This document shows, piece after piece, positions 48,914 to 62,366 of a stretch of DNA of 64,000 bases (positions are counted from its first letter, which is position 1; every line of letters begins with the position of its first letter). The DNA lies in assembly GCA_003049485.1 (NCBI GenBank), contig PYST01000142.1, positions 31,623 through 95,622 of the forward strand. Direction: 5' to 3'. The notes under the pieces are model-generated. The model did not search any database, was not told the origin of the DNA, and saw nothing but the letters and a program-made list of their open reading frames with translations. The translations under genes and the position numbers were made by a program. The DNA is from Ophioceras dolichostomum (Eukaryota; Ascomycota; Sordariomycetes; Magnaporthales; Ophioceraceae).

Positions 48914-50498
48914 TATCTACCAACTGTATGGAGCTTCCGCGTTTCGCTCGATCAGGCACTACGAGGAAGAGTACTGGCGTTCGTTCAGAGTATGCCCCCA
49001 CCCCCTTTCATCAGTGTAACTAGGCGATAAGGGGAGAGCATCTAGTGTTGTTCAGAAACACGCAGATAGTTGTCTCCCATGCCTGTGTTGTGATGTTGTT
49101 GTTGGGGAATATCTCCCCGCTCCCCGGCTCGTCCGGCCACTTCCCGACGAGGAGAGTCAGAGGAGAGGAGGCAAACTCTGAGAGTTTAGTGAAGCTGACA
49201 AGACTAATGGCAATCACATCACAGGGTCTATCACGAAACCCTGCACTGGAACGACGAGCCAAACTACTAAGTGTAGATGCTGCTCCAAGGACTGACTGCA
49301 ACTGGGGCACGAAAGAGGTACATAGCCGATACAAAGAGGGTACATGGCGAAACTTTCGCTCCTCCGTCCACGCCCTACCTGACACCCATGCACCCATGCC
49401 ATGGAGGTGCCCCGACCATGTCGTTGCTGAAACAGCAAACATCCATCCTCCTCCTTCACCTCCTCACCCTTTTTTCCCCACGAGCCCGTCACATTGGCTT
49501 CCTGTGGCAGAACAACCACGCCGCCGCCATTTTGCCACTCCCCGGAGAGAGAGGGGGGGGGGGGGGGTGAGAAAGCATTGGAGTAGGGGGAAACAGGAAG
49601 TTGCGGCAAATTGCGGCAGGCTATCTGGGTACCTCCCGTCGCTCAACGAATGATGATATTCGTGCTTGTGCGGTGCTTTTATCCGCGAGCGACATGACTG
49701 CATGCTTCTGGAGTTGATGGATGGATGGTGCGACACGGCCACGAGCTCGAGACTATCTGCCGGACGCCCGCCTGGTACAAACCATGCCTGGCCATGATGA
49801 TCGACGGCTGTGATTCTCGTCGGGGGTCTTGCCTGGCAAGGTACAGCAGGTCCCAGAAATAGAGTCGTGAGTGGGCTGCGACGACGGCCAAGCTTTTTTC
49901 TTTCGTGGCATGTCGTCTCCTCTTCGACAACTTGCGACCGGATCCGGATCTTGATTGAGAAAGAAAAAGACAGGGCTGATGATTTTCTTGATCTTCCACC
50001 GAGATTTTCCTCTCCAGATTTTCATCCTGATTTTCCTGATTTTCGTGATCGTCCTCGGCTTCCTCCTTCCTCTCCGAATTCGATATCACATCACTGAAAA
50101 GAGGGCCACGTTCCCTCGTGCATGGAATGGTAATCACACTGAAATAATAATAGGGAGAGTACGTGGCACTAACTACTACGTAAAATTGTTCTCTTTCCTC
50201 TCCTCTCAGGGATGTGCAACTAGCATGGATGGTGCATGAGTCGCTCGCTGTCCGTGGCCGTTCGGTTGATCAGTCGGTCAGTCGTCGTCGACATGCATGG
50301 TGAACCACACACAACTTATCACTACTAGATATGCATTATGCCGTCCGTCTTATTGACTAGGTAGGTACCTAGGTAGCGTTTGACTGTACACAGTACCTAC
50401 GACATAGCCAGTCGCCTATATGGTTCGCTGTTGAAGCACCATATGTGATCGTGTCACAGTCTGGACATCAGCCAAGGCAAGAGCCAAGAACCTCGTCC
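48914..50498. other. Intergenic, no gene recognised
   Basis: About 1.6 kb with a (G)n tract at 49553-49567, T/C-rich (GATTTTCCT) repeats near 50000-50050 and a TAGGTACCTAGGTAG site near 50362-50376. Confidence 0.5.
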
Positions 50499-50984
50499 AT
50501 GAGCAAAGAAAGGCTTGTTGGGTTTCCTCAGGCTGCCTCTACCCTGACTGCTCCTGCTCGAGCTGTCACTACCGAGGCTGCCACTACCGAGGCTGTCCCC
50601 GACCAAGCTGCCACTGCCCGCATTGCGCAGGCTGCTCTTTCACGGACTGCCCTGACCCAGGCATCCGCTATCCAGACTAGCCCACAGGCTGTCCCTACCC
50701 AGGCTGCTCCTGCTCGAGCTGCCTCTACCCCGGTTGCCACGATTCAGGCTGCCCCTATCCCGGTTGCCGTTCATCAGGCTTCCCCTACTCAGGCGGGCTC
50801 TTCCCAAGCTGCCCCTATCCGGACTAGCTTCTCACAGGTATTCCCTACTCAGGCTGCTCTCTCTCGTTCAGCTGACCTGACTGGTTCGTTCGAAGTGCGA
50901 CGCAAAAAAGAACAAGAACGATCTGCCCATGTTCCCATGGTGTCGGGTTTGAGAAACGACAGGGTTCGTCCGGTTCCCTCATGA
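50499..50984 (+). CDS. Doubtful pentapeptide-repeat ORF (QAAPT-like)
   Basis: 161 residues from the ATG at 50499. From residue 10 to about 130 the sequence is a degenerate five-residue repeat (15-bp unit) with QAA/QAV followed by P, S or T: QAAST, EAATT, EAVPD, QAATA, QAVPT, QAAPA, QAAPI, QASPT. A short charged tail follows (EVRRKKEQERS). No signal peptide or known domain. The repeat keeps its reading frame over more than 20 units, which argues mildly for coding, but a non-coding minisatellite could do the same. Function unknown. Confidence 0.3.
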   Translation: MSKERLVGFPQAASTLTAPARAVTTEAATTEAVPDQAATARIAQAALSRTALTQASAIQTSPQAVPTQAAPARAASTPVATIQAAPIPVAVHQASPTQAGSSQAAPIRTSFSQVFPTQAALSRSADLTGSFEVRRKKEQERSAHVPMVSGLRNDRVRPVPS

Positions 50985-53900
50985 GCTGCTCTGTCCGGAT
51001 CGCCATGAGCCCGAGAGCCCCTGGCCCCACCACCAAACGAAGGCGGGAAGGGGTAGGCACACATCAGATTACAGACGACGTTTTGACAGGGGCAAAAATA
51101 GAAAAAAAATAAGGAAGAGAAAGATCGGACACTGGGATGCGAAGAAGAGATGATGATGATGCACGAAACACTGCTATACCTTGTACACATATGCACAGAA
51201 GAGAAGGATAGAAAGACGCATGTTTGGGCCGAAACTGTCAGCGGCATAGTCTCGGACGCATAGGCACAATAGGGCGAAAGTGACACACGAGGAGACTTCA
51301 AGATAACGCAAGAAAGACGAGAAAGACCCCAAAGAGAAAAGCAAACTCCAAGACCCACGCGCGTCGAAGCGGCGCTTTCGATATCACAGGATGGTAGTAC
51401 AACTGCAACCACAACTGCCGCTTGTACCCTCCGAGTCCACTCCAGCCAACGGACGGCGATCCCAAAAGGGTGTATGAACCGTTCATGGGCGATCGCCGGC
51501 GTGTGATTGTGTGGATTTGCATGTATGTGCGTATCCTGAACGGGAGTGTCACGATGGTAACAAGGACCAGGTGAAGAAAAGAATGAAAGCACAGAGCGCA
51601 CACGACTCGTTGAACCTGTGCGGTGTGTGGGTGCCGTCGGTCTGGATATGGAGTATACATAGTAGCAAGAAAGCGCACACAACACAAACTCCAAGCGGGC
51701 ACCGCCCACTACCACAGTACAGGCGTGTGGCGGGCGTCGGTGGGATCGCGACCAGGGGCCGGATGCCTCAAAGGACTCCTTGCTACCGGGAAGTTCTCTT
51801 TCCATCTGAGCCCCCAGCCCTGACCCCTCCTATCACTCCTCCTATACTAGGCCTACAAGGTAATACCGTGTGGTTTCCAAAGCTCGGAGAGAAAAATAAA
51901 ACTGATCAATTAAATTAATTTGAACGAGGAGTCGACAAGAGGGAGTTCGGGAGTGTGCAAACGAGAGTGAAGGGGAAAAAGCTTGGCCGAGGTAAAATCC
52001 CCCAGGATTGACGAAACGCATTGGAGATCCGAAACCCTAATGGATTGCCGGGCGGGGGTGGACGAGATTTTGGGTGACAGGGGCAGCTGGGGGGATTGGA
52101 CATGGGGGAAGTACTGGACAGCGCGGGTCAGGAACATCGAAGGCTTTGAGAGATCGCAACACAGACAAAAAAGATGAGATGAAGCAAAAACAACAAGAGA
52201 GGAACCTCGCTCGCCACCGCCCGTTTGACATCATGTCTATTTTGAGAAGAGAACAGGACAAAGAAGATCAGATGAGATGGCAGCTTCTCTTAGGACATGG
52301 GATGCCGTTGTTTTTAAGCCGATGAGACCTGGTGAGGGCGAATTGACTTTCATGATGCCGCGCAATTGCGGCCGCTTACACCGGACAACTCAGCAACAAC
52401 ACACAACTGAACATAGAGGCTCGGAAAACTCAGCCACTCAAAAAAACAAGCGCGACAACCCGCCCGTACTGTGTAAGCGTTTCTTTCTCATTATCAATAA
52501 TCCAGAGGAGCATTCATTCTTCAACGAGGGTGAGGCACCTGCAACACTCTTCTTCTTCAACAACAGAGTGGGCGGTTCGCTGTTGTCATGGTGGGTGGGT
52601 GGTGGAAAACCCCCCACAGCGCCGACTTGAAACGCAGACACCGTCACAGCTTTTTTTTCCCGTCCCGCGTCGCGTCGGCGCAGGAGGAGACCTGTTCCTG
52701 CTGCTCGCTTGCTCGCTTGCGCGTGCCTGGACCATTGTTGTGGCGCTTGGCCATGGAAACCTGGCCTTGCCAAGAAAGAGGAGACAGAGGCGAAAAGACT
52801 CTGCAGCCTTGGGGGCGGAGTTGAGTTGAAGATGCCATTCGGAGGATTGTTTTTTCTCACTGCTTCGCAAAGTTTCAGGGGAACGATATGCTCTTGGACT
52901 CCGCAGTGTCCACTGATCAGCTACAGAGAGGAGAGCAACGGCAGTGGGAAATAACGGGGCGCAAATCACCACCACCTCCAGTGCCTCAACCCCCTCCTTT
53001 CTGTGGTATAGCGCAGCCCGCTGTATAACATCTCGGTTTTGACAACTGTTCTGGCGCCAGGACCGCCTACCACCCACCCTAGCGCGTGCAAACGAGCACA
53101 ACGTCGGTCCCAGAGCGCTACCACGCGGCTAAACCCGACAAAGACAGGACGCTACAGCTACGACGACCGAGCACTGGTAGCACGCACCAGGGCCACGAGT
53201 CGTGGAGTCCAGCGCTAGCTACCTACCTACCTAGCCTACTAGCCAGCCAGCACTCATCCCGTCAGGTACAACTACATGGTCGATAGAACCCGAGAATGAC
53301 AACGATAGTTAAACAGAATCCAAGGCCATACTTGATACTTTGTGATAGGCTCCGCAGCTCATCATCAACGAGGGGTTTCCTTGGGCTCTGTGCAATCGCC
53401 GGTGACCCGTGAGCCCGTGCTGCGCGAACGACAAACCCTGGTGCGTGCTTTGGGGATCGTCCGGCCGGGGTGGGTTTGAGTGGGAGGGGAATGAATGGAT
53501 GCGATGTTCGGCAGGGATCGTGTTTTTCAAGGAAAGCTTTTTTGGGTTTGGCTTTTGCCCAAGAGCCGGCACTGGTGCTTGCTTGCTTGCTGGCTGATTC
53601 TTCGCGTTTCTGTTTCTGCGTGGGTAACTTGGCTTAGCCTCCCCGTGCTTTTGCGCCTGTGATGCTTGTTTGTGCTCGTGGTGCTTGTGCCTGTGCCTGT
53701 GCTTGTGTCCCGTCCGTCCGTCCCCCTCGTTGTGCTTGTCCCCTGAACGAGTGCAACTATTACTACATGAGCTAGTCCACCCGAATGTTGCGTGCTCTGC
53801 GTGCCACCACAGCGACGACAAACTAGCGTTGCCTCATCACAGCCCCGCTCCGCTCCGGTTCATCCATCAATATCCTGCTCTTCGCTTCGGGGGCTTGCGG

Positions 53901-56900
53901 TTTCACCATGAACCGTGCGGATTCTTCCAGCTAGGCAGGGCGTGTAGCCCTGGCTGCCAGGAAGTTAGGGCGTGTGCTGTGCTCACAGGCTACAGGACAC
54001 AAAGTACTCAGTGTGCACGGGGTACAGACTAGAGAGAGTGCCGTTGAGGAGTGGCACTGACGGAAACACGCTAAAATGTGTGATGAGGGCGGCGGGGGCA
54101 ATCATCATCACTTTTTTTTTCGTCTTGGCCTGTCTGTGTTGAGGTGTTTCTGTTTGTGCTTGTGCTCTGTGCTGCCGTGCAAAAGCTGGGGGTTGAGAGG
54201 CATTGGTAAGGCACGTTACAGGGAGTCCGAAACAAAACACTTTATAAAGGAAGTTACGAAAGTGCCTGGTTTTGCTTGCTTCAGTTACTTGATGAACGAG
54301 GGAAGGGGTCCGTCTCATCATCAGAACTAGCGGCACATCGTTGGATCTTTTTTTTTTCACGACGAACGGGCGAGCGGGCAGTGGGCGTCCGTGAGTTGAT
54401 TGTTTCTGCTTCTCCTCAGCATCATCAGTGCTGCTTGTTCTTGACAGGATATCTTTCTAATTTTGGTTCTCTCTGTCGTCTTTCATCCCAGCTATGTGCG
54501 AACAGTGAAGGGTGGGTTTGGTTGTTTCGCGAATCTTTCGACGAGGCGTGACAGAGTTCGGGTGAAACATCAGACTTGTTGGTTTTTTGCTGGCTTGCTC
54601 AGATAATTTTTTTTTTCTATTTTTGCCTCTGTCAACGTTTCTAGTTTGTCTGTCCTCGCTGCTGCATGCATGCAAGCAAGCAAGCACGCAATCACGCAAG
54701 CAAACAAGGGTCGGCCGGGTCGATCGGACGGAAGACCGTTCGCTGTACGACCTCTACAGGTGGTCACGGAACGGGTCCGGCCGGTTGTCCGACGGCAGTG
54801 ACACGGCGCCACCGGGGTTTTGTCCCGCTGCCCGTATATGCAAAGACCAGAGGCAGAGTAACCGCGATCAGCGAGGGCTCTTTAGATTTAAATTGACCTT
54901 GAGCGATCCGATAATTCGTGACGGGCCGGCGCCCTCGAGCGACACGTCGCCAAGGAAAGGTGTCACGAGACGGATTGTGTCGATAGTTTCCTCGCGGAAA
55001 GGAAACATGCGAAAGGGGGCCGAGATCGCTCCAAGATACACGTGGCGGTGATTTGAGACACGGCATGTATGTACATAATGTGCAATATAGTGGTTGCAGA
55101 GAGAGAGAAGACCACCCTCTCCAGTAGTGGGTGGTGGGAACCTGGAAGCTGAGCCCGTCGGCGGCGTATTGAAATGGAGGGGAGGTGTGCGTGTATGCAG
55201 AAAACCGCCACCTGGATGAGCCGCATCAACGGTCTTGAACTTTGGCCACTGCATTCGTCCACCGACAATAGCCAGGCTCACGACCTTGGTCCTGCGCAAG
55301 ACATAGACTCATGGAATATTTTACCTCACTTTTCCCTCTTTCAAATTGCGCACAAGAATTGAGAGAGCTCCTCGAGAGCTCCTCTCCCTGTGTCTCTGCA
55401 CTTGCGCTTTGATGATCTATAGCATCCCTCAAGTATATATCGGGGGGAAAAAAAAATAAAAACTTTGTGGTGGCGATTGAGTTGGTGGCAGGTTCCAGTT
55501 TTTGCGGTCTAGTTGGTCGCTGCTGCTGCTCCTTGTTGTGTCCCTGTCGCCGAGGTGGGTCCCCCGGCCAGTTCCCCGGGCTTCATTCGCCCTGAGCGAT
55601 TTCTCTCTCTCTCTCTCATCAATGTTTCTTCGTTGCCCGCCCCTTGTAAGCGACCGAGGCCCCCCGGTGCAGATGCTGCGTGCTAATTGATCCTGCAGTT
55701 GGGAGGACTTGCTCTGTTGGGAAAAGGAGCAAGTCCATCCCCGAGCTGGTTCCCCTGTCCAGGATGGAATCAATCCTTCTTTCTTGCTTTCCGTCGTCCC
55801 TTATTATTATTTCTTCTTCTTGTCATGTGCATATGTGACAGCCAAATAGAGCAAGGGTCAACACATGGCGGCCAAGGAGCAAGCTTGCTTGTCACGTTCA
55901 GGCACGAGCGAGCTATGCTGTCCTCGACTGGCAAGCAATATTAGGAATGAGGAAATACCGCTTATAGTATAGGTTTGTTATAGTCCCTGATTAATTGTCC
56001 TTCCCTTGCCTCTGACGGATCCCAGGATCTTCCCCCTAAACAACGAAGTTCCGCGACCCCGTTGTTTTGATGGTCTCGGCTTGGTTTGCGTGGGTGCGTG
56101 AGTGGGTGGGTGCGATTGATGATCATGATGTCCGAAGGAGAAGATCTTCGCTGTGTCCATCTTCTCTCGTTACTCTTGCCTACACAGTACCACCTCCATC
56201 GGATCTGTTTGCCGTGTGCTTGCTCGCAGTTCATGGAGCATTTTCTAGTAAGAGGAATGAATTAAATCACCAATTGCAGAGAACGGAACGAGTGCGTCAG
56301 CGTGCGAGAGATCTTTGCTGATAAATATTCACTTTTCTTCTGGTGCGAAGCAAGCTAGCACGATGTTGGCGGGTTGACCAAGCCAAGGCATACAAGATAG
56401 CAAGGTAACGAACGAAAGAACGTGGTGGTAATAAAGTCAAAAACGCCCATGAAAATGCTTTAAGAACTGAGAAAACGACAGTTTGCATATAACGCCAGAT
56501 GATGGCTTTTGATGCTGGCTCATCATCGGTATCCAAATTTCCCCATTCCTTTCCGAGTTTCCATTTCCCCATTTCCGCCCACCGGCCGTTGGCGCAAGTA
56601 TATACCTTGCCCAGTAATACATAATATGAAGCCCAAAATGTTTGGTGAAAAGTCATATCGAAAACATAGAAAGGTTGATGGTAAAATGCTCTCCGAAACC
56701 CTTCCCCCTTGACCGTATCGCCGTGCGCCAGTCTCTCGGTGGTAAGTAGAGAAGTAAAAGAGAAAAAGTTGTGGCGAGTTGGTCGCTTGTGTGATGGAAG
56801 TGATGAAGAAAAATAAAGTGGTATCGAGTTTGTCGCCAAAAAAAAGTGTTTGTTCGAAGCCGGATTAGGTTTTACCGTGAGGTTGTTCTTCATCCGTCCC

Positions 56901-57058
56901 CCATCACTCTCTGGAAGGAGGGATGATTAGAGGTTATTTCGTTGTCATAGTAGATTGGTTATGTCGGCCGTCTCTCGATTATAAAAGACAATAGTAGAAG
57001 AGGAAGGGCAGAATCGAAGGGGTGAACGAGTGGATGAGTGAATGACGGAAAGAGAAAA
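50985..57058. other. Large intergenic region, no gene recognised
   Basis: About 6 kb. It contains a GCTTGTGCCTGTG-type repeat near 53680-53710, an AAGC tetramer run at about 54668-54708, a CT run near 55600-55617, and poly-T or poly-A tracts near 54111, 54349, 54606 and 55447. The longest frame (56297-56893, minus) is not family-like and lies where the 3' UTR of the downstream transcription factor gene could be. Confidence 0.45.
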
Positions 57059-58226
57059 TTAAGAGACCGAAACCAGAGAGGACCCGCTGCTGCTGGAATC
57101 GACGTAGTTGTGGCAACCCCGCTCGTGGCGCTTCATGTTGCTCCTGACGCTAAAGGCCTTGCCGCAGCCGGCGTGAGGGCACTTGAACGGCTTCTCGCCA
57201 GTGTGCGAGTGGCTGTGGATGCGCAGCGAGCTGGGACGGGAGAAGGCCTTATTGCAGGTCTGGCAGATGTACCGGTCCTGAGACTGCGGGAAGGAGTTGG
57301 CGGCCGAGGGAGCCATGTAGTGGTGGTGCTGCCAAGGGTTGTGGGCCGAGGGCGCCAGGGAGACGTTGACCGGCAGAGGAGGGAAGGTCTGGGAGATGCG
57401 AACAGGTTAGCTGGGTGGATATCAAAGGGAGGGAGAGTCTGCGCAGAGTAGGAAGATAGGAAAACTCACCTGAGGAAGCGGCCTCTGGTAGTAAAGGCTG
57501 GAGATTTGGGGCTGCGGAGGCGGCGTGGGCTGCATGGTCGGGTAGTAGGCAGCCATGGGGTTCGGCTGGCTCATGGACTGGCTGATCGGCTGGCTCATGT
57601 ATTGAGGAGCCGCATACGCTGGCTGGGCAAATGGAGCCTGGACTGGCACCCGGGAGACGCTGGTGGCCATGGGAGGATGCGAGTGCGCGCGCTCTGGCGG
57701 CTCGACGTGGCCCAGGGGAGGCGTTGACTCGTAGAAGTAGTTCGAGGTGGTCGAAAGCTGGCTCACCGACCTCGTCGAAGGCGAGTTGTAGCCCTCAAAC
57801 GACGCCTCCGAGGTCATGGGCGGCGTCGGGGGCAGCTGGGCACGAACAAGCGGGTTGAAGTGAGACGAGTTAGGCCGGGTTGCAGGCTTGGTTTGTGTTG
57901 CTGTTTGGTAGCATGTCAGTATGAGTATGAGAGTAGCCCAGGTGTCTCGAGGTGGCCTTCCTGCCCTTACCTTGTGGCTGCTGCTGCGGTGATGATTGTT
58001 GCGACTGTTGCTGCTGCTGGGCCTGGGCCTGTTGCGCCTGAGCCTGAGCAAAAGTCTGAGCGGTTGGTGATCCCTGGTCCGCCATCACCAGCAGGTTCGA
58101 GATCGAGGGCAGAGAGACCTTCGAGCTCTCGTCCATAGGTGGCGATGGTGGGCCCTGCGGTTGGGTCATATAGCTGTACGACGACTGGGGGCCAACATAG
58201 TGGCTGGAAAGCACGGCGGCCGTCAT
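57059..58226 (-). CDS. C2H2 zinc-finger transcription factor, FlbC-like
   Basis: Nuclear DNA-binding regulator. Three exons, 58226-57971, 57900-57470 and 57388-57059, join in phase and give 338 residues. The N-terminal part has VSLPSISNLLVMADQG and a Gln/Ala-rich run. The middle is Pro/Ser/Gln-rich (LPPTPPMTSEASFEGYNSPS, PQYMSQPISQSMSQP). The C-terminus carries two C2H2 fingers with all ligands: finger 1 at C271, C274, H287 and H291; an HTGEKPFKC linker; finger 2 at C299, C304, H317 and H322. A short Ser-rich tail follows. Length, C-terminal finger pair and composition resemble FlbC, the activator of conidiation in Aspergillus (354 residues there), but that assignment rests on recall rather than on alignment. 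The next gene upstream is not in the window. Confidence 0.92.
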
Positions 58227-59167
58227 TGTGAAAGAGTGGTTCGTGATGCCGTGGTCTTGTTGATGAGTTGACGAGATATGGTTTTTGATGAGTATCGATG
58301 ACGACGAGATATTAGGTTAGTAGGATGGTTGGCGGGCAGTATATTAGAAGACGATGATGATGGAGTATGGTTCGTTATCCAAGCACCAGCTGGGAGGTCC
58401 GAAGTGTACAGTGAGGTTCTTGAATCTTGAATCAGGAAGGCCACAAGAGTCTGGGGGACTGAGAGAGGTGGGAGGAGTGGATCTTTAAGTATGCGGTAGA
58501 AAGAAGCTTGTTGTCGGGAGGAGGACAGAAGAGGGACCCAGATGGATTTATCTCAGATCTCCCGGAGCAGGCAAGCAGGCTGGGAGCCAGCCAGGGCCGG
58601 AGGAGGAGGAGCACTGGTCAAGGTACATGGCAGCCGATCCGAGAGGACATCATCCTCCTCGTTGATCCCTGGGGCATTCGCGACGACAGCAACCTGTCAC
58701 AGGTTCTCTGTGGGTCTGACCAGGACACATTCAGGTTACGACAGACCCGGGATGGTCGTTGATCGGAGGGGAGGGGAAAGGGAGGAGAGGAGAGGAGAGG
58801 GTCACGGTCAAAGTCACTCCAGCGTCGAGCTAAGGTACTTTGGGTACCAGCCAGCAGGGAGCCAGGAGCCAGCAGGGAGATGACCTCAGGAGCCATGGCA
58901 AGTAGCACTGTAGCACTGTAGCAGGAGCACCGAAGAGGAGACATGGATGGGCACAATATTGCTCCAGTGCGGTCTTGCTCTGACTCGGGGTGCATCGAGG
59001 GGGAGGATGCTGATTTCCACCAGCAGTAGCAGCGAAGGTGAGGGGTGTCCATTGATGATCCGTGACACGATGACAGTGTTTTGGGACAGGGGAACCCCCT
59101 GCTTTGTCCCCAAATGTCCCCAAGACGTCCCAAGACGTCCCAAGAAGACCACTTGAGACTCAAACAT

Positions 59168-59204
59168 GCGGCTTGCGGCTTTGCGGCTTTGCGGCTTTGC
59201 GGCT
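59168..59204 (+). repeat. GCGGCTTT tandem repeat
   Basis: Four to five near-perfect 8-bp units. Confidence 0.9.
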
Positions 59205-60166
59205 GGCTGGCGCCTGACGCCGGCCTGACGCCTGATAATCGCTAACAGCAGTGAACCCAGTGAACCCCAGTGAACGAACCCCGTCAGTTGTGGCCGCAAA
59301 GCAGTTGGACGGGCTTCATGCTGCTTTCTTTCCCTCTTCCCTCTTCCCTCGCCATGCCACTGCCATGCCATTGCCCTGCAGGGTGGGCTCGAGCTGTGAC
59401 CGGATTGTCAGGCTGATCTTATGCCGTCCCGTCTTCCAGTCCTTGTCTTTCCTGTCTTGGGAAGAAGTTTGGAACCACACAAACCACAAAGCTGCCATCC
59501 CAAAACCCCAAACGACGTCGACCCCGTCTTTTTCTTTTTCTTCGCTCTCTTGTACCTGCATACGAAGCCGTCTTGAACGTCTTGTCGTCCGTTCTGCAAG
59601 ATATTTCCGGAACGCGCGAGCACACAGAGGCCGATACAGGCCGATACAGGGCGCGCACTGGCACGCACACTCGCATTGGGATGACATTTTCCCTGTCTCT
59701 GCTCGTTCCAGAACGTCCTTCTGAATGCTCCGACCTGACCAGATTGTCGAGGGATTTGCCCTCCTCCTCCGGTTCTAGCTCGGATCCGGATTGTTCCTTT
59801 CCTTTCCCACCCTCCCTCTCATCGCCGCATGTTCGTGCAGTGTTGCGTGTGCGTCTTGCCCAAAACCAACCACCAAAACCTGTCCAGCAGATCATCGGCC
59901 TGCCGCGATGAGATCGTGCGAAATGCTCCGGATTTACTACAGGGTGCTTGTAGAGCAGTTACAGTGCCCATTTCGTCTCCATCTCCCTTCCTTTTCTTCC
60001 ATCGTCCACAGCGCCCCCTGGGCTAGGTATCAACAGGCGAGTACCATCTTCACAGGAAGAGCATTACTAGACCCAGGCAACTGCTCTGTCCGCCAAGGTG
60101 CAATGTCTGGTTGGTTTTTCACGCCATGCTGTTTGAACTGGTTTGACGCCTGGACCGCGTAGGAGT

Positions 60167-60167
<1 letters not shown>

Positions 60168-60197
<30 letters not shown>

Positions 60198-60203
60198 GGA
60201 GCC
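60168..60203 (+). repeat. GAGCCT hexamer repeat
   Basis: About six units of GAGCCT, the last ones slightly degenerate. Confidence 0.9.
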
Positions 60204-62338
60204 GACCCAGACTTCGGCAACGAGAGGGCCTAGTACACACACACATACATCCATCCATCCTACACCGTACATAACCGAGAACTCACCAGATGCGAGATAC
60301 AGCTGGCACTGCAACCTCAGGCTGTATGTATGTAGGGTGCGCAAGATGAAGGGGATGATTCTGCTGCAGGAAATCCCCTCGCCTTGACTGTTGACTGACA
60401 CCGGGTTTCCAAGAAGGCGGAGTCTTTTTTTTTAAGGGGAAACTCCGCAGACGCCGGGAGTTGACGAAGTGTTCCGAAGCGGAGTGGACAGAGTGTGCAG
60501 TAGTATCTCCTACTCAGCCGGCTTCCACGTGTGAGGGAGAACGTGTTTGTGAACCACATCACTCACATCATCATCACCGGTCTATCCCTCAGATCCCACA
60601 TCCAAACGCTTGGGGATCTGATCGGGAGATTTCATCGCTTGCCTCTGGTTTCCCCCCTTCTTTTCCTTGTCTTCGTTTTATTTCTGGCGCCACCTTTCGG
60701 CATTGAGTACCGGCCGTTCTGCATGTAGCCTATGCTATGCGTTCCTTACTTGCCACTGTTGGCTGGGGCTGGGTGAAGCGATGATATAAGTTAATCATAT
60801 CGCTCAGCGCCAAAAAAAAGGCACGATGTTTCCGTTCGAGGACATGAATGCTTGAAGTGTTATGTTCTTGATCGGCATGAGGAAGGAAAAAACCTGAGGC
60901 AGAACGAACGATTCAGACCGGTGCTGGAGCTGAACTGAGGTGAGCTGGGCGTCCGTTTTGCTAGTCTCCCTGGCTCGATCCGTACATCACGACGACCAAC
61001 AGCGTAATATTGAGGGAGGGGGATATACGAGCATCTCAACGCATCAACATGTGGGAGCCACCGGCCGGTGCGCATCAATCGACCGTGTTTCTCATCACCC
61101 AGAGAAACAGTCTTGGGCGCGTCTTCGGAAACCAAGGCTAATCTCAGATGGACAGCTCGAACCATGGAAATGTCGAGTTAGAGTTTTGACTTTCTCTCCC
61201 TTGCTGGGCTTGGCTTGAACTGAAGCGAAAAAGAAGAAAGGGTCCGTGTTCCACGATGTGTGTGCTTGGCTTTGCTTGTCTGCCGCCGGGAGCGAGGGAA
61301 GACTGAGAGGGAAGGGGAAAAACAGGGGGCCAAATCCATCGGTCAACGGAACCTGTATGCTCCTGTTTTGAAAGCCGCGATGACAAAAGATGCGGTAACA
61401 AGAAAGGGCCACACATGCTGGCCTTGATCATTGGGGTCTTGAGAGGCTTACCCTCCCTCCGTCCCTGTCTGTCCTGTGGCAGGAAGGCTGGACTTCCGGT
61501 GCTGTGATGCTACCGCACTGATCAAAACCTGACCAGTGATTCACGGCCAGTCCGGGGGAGGGGATTCCTGCACATCTGCATATCCATCCCATCCAGCTTG
61601 GGAATCTGATGCTCATGTCTTGCCCGACTTGGTCGTCGACAGCCCGAAAAGGGAACTGGACGTCGTGCTCTTTTCGGTCGACGCCATCGTCCTCTTTGAC
61701 CTCATCGTCGCATCATCCCATGTTCCCAGTCCTTTTCGCCTCCTTCGCCGCTTTGCCGGTGTCATCTTGTCATACTGCAGCATGTCGTCCGGTCTTTTCC
61801 TCCCTTTGCTCGGGGACGTCCGGTCTCAAGTCAAGACCACCACCATGCAGAGATGTTCAGCTTCAAGAGAAAATATCAACGGACTTCCTCGAAAGTGCCG
61901 ATCGGTGTCGAGTGATGTCCGCTGTTGCGTTCCTTCTTGCAGCAACTAACAGCTTTTCCGATGCCTGCGGAGATACCGTGGTAGCCCTATTCCGAAACTG
62001 GCATGGTTGGGGATGGGCTGGGAGATGAGCTGAGCAGCTGTGAACTCCAGGAGATAACATCCCACGGCGGTGGCGTCCTTCAATCCCTTCTGAGAAAAAA
62101 AGAGGCGCTTCGGACGACACCACTACAAATTTCGATTCCACACCTCAGCACAATTCTTCATCCCTTCTGCTGAAAGTGCAGCCGAGGGGGCGTCAGTTGC
62201 CACGTGGAAAAATCGATTTCAGGCCCGTTCGTGCGCCGTTGGGGAAAATTTGCTTTTCTGCCTAACATCCAATTAGAAGTGTGACTCCCGTGCAGTAGCG
62301 CCCAGCCACAACACTCTAACAGCAACTGCCACTAGGGT

Positions 62339-62366
62339 GACGACGACGACGACGACGACGACGACG
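62339..62366 (+). repeat. GAC trinucleotide microsatellite
   Basis: Nine perfect GAC units. Confidence 0.95.

Noticed and set aside
56297..56893. 198-residue minus-strand open frame downstream of the C2H2 factor
   Set aside because: No conserved motif, AT-rich, and located where the 3' UTR of that gene is expected.
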